5,398 bases of DNA, from contig JAITEJ010000021.1 in the NCBI GenBank assembly GCA_031282095.1, forward strand, positions 1 to 5,398, given 5' to 3'. Shown here one piece after another: positions 5,105-5,398 of the stretch. Position 1 is the stretch's first letter, and each line of letters starts with the position of its first letter. The DNA is from Clostridiales bacterium (lineage in GTDB: Bacteria > Bacillota_A > Clostridia > Christensenellales > CAG-917). The notes beneath the pieces are model-generated. The model saw only the letters and a list, made by a program, of their open reading frames with translations. It searched no databases and was not told where the DNA came from. Both the position numbers and the translations under genes were made by a program.

Positions 5105-5398
5105 GCGTAACTCCGCTTATACGCATAACCCTCCGCGGCAGTCCGACCCCCGAATTCAACGCGCGTCCGGCGAGTACCTCCGCGCACATGCATAATCCTC
5201 CGCGGCAGTCCGACCCCCGAATTCAACGCGCGTCCGGCACGTAACTCCGCTTACACGCATAACCCACCGCGGCAGTCCGACCCCCGAATTCAACGCGCGT
5301 CCGGCGCGTAACTCCGCTTATACGCATAACCCTCCGCGGCAGTCCGACCCCCGAATTCAACGCGCGTCCGGCGAGTACCTCCGCGCACATGCATAACC
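5105..5398. repeat. 67-base tandem repeat array, continuing past the window end
   Basis: Each unit is a conserved 42-base block plus a 25-base module. The blocks start at 5130, 5197, 5264 and 5331, exactly 67 apart, and are identical except for T to A at the third base of the 5264 copy. The modules are at 5105, 5172, 5239, 5306 and 5373 and come in two types: A (GCGTAACTCCGCTTATACGC then ATAAC) and B (GAGTACCTCCGCGCACATGC then ATAAC/T). The order is A, B, A', A, B, so a three-unit block of 201 bases repeats: 5105-5197 matches 5306-5398 except at one base. The near identity indicates recent expansion. 67 is not a multiple of three, which argues against a coding repeat. Each block contains ACGCGCGT, CCGCGG and GAATTC palindromes. 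No gene is seen here; the open frame on the minus strand (5041-5226) is incidental. Confidence 0.95.

Noticed and set aside
5041..5226. Minus-strand open frame of 61 codons in the second array
   Set aside because: The 67-base period shifts the frame in every unit; the frame is open only by GC-rich chance.
5130..5398. CRISPR array with 42-base repeats and 25-base spacers
   Set aside because: The 'spacers' are only two related types that recur, one pair being identical and another differing by one base; true spacers are unique. It is a minisatellite with higher-order structure.

Overview
The window looks like a chromosomal segment of an anaerobic, probably gut-associated Bacillota (Clostridia-like) bacterium. 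The evidence is the AAGGAG/GGGGG ribosome binding sites, a lipoprotein signal peptide, a clostridial-type long dUTPase, and a [4Fe-4S]/FMN/FAD enoate reductase of the kind common in strict anaerobes. No phage, plasmid or transposon gene is visible. The assignment is an inference from gene types and no marker gene fixes it. A near-perfect parS (ParB-binding) site suggests the segment lies in the origin-proximal part of a chromosome.

Layout. (1) Positions 1-207, minus strand: the N-terminus of a lipoprotein, possibly an M1-type peptidase, cut by the window edge. It is divergent from (2) a short-chain dehydrogenase/reductase at 433-1224 (+). (3) The 437-base gap 1225-1661 holds an intrinsic terminator, a second hairpin, a parS-like palindrome directly abutting that hairpin, an imperfect dyad that could be an operator, and a strong sigma-70-type promoter. 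(4) Positions 1662-3773 (+) encode a 703-residue Old Yellow Enzyme-type NADH:flavin oxidoreductase / 2,4-dienoyl-CoA reductase-like protein with its own promoter. (5) Positions 3781-4398 hold a degenerate repeat array with a period of about 66 bases; its phase reaches back into the last codons of the oxidoreductase gene. (6) An intrinsic terminator at 4430-4462 precedes dut (dUTPase, 4492-5040, +). (7) From the dut stop codon to the window end lies a second, nearly perfect 67-base tandem array with a higher-order 201-base period.

Function. The two oxidoreductases are separated by a terminator and a separate promoter, so they are not one operon, although both are NAD(P)-linked redox enzymes acting on small carbonyl or enoate substrates. 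dut is a housekeeping nucleotide-pool enzyme.

The most unusual content is non-coding. Two tandem arrays of nearly the same period (66 and 67 bases) flank dut. Most of their units carry an uninterrupted alternating pyrimidine-purine tract of about 10-16 bases, and in array 1 the best copies differ from one another in these tracts only by transitions.
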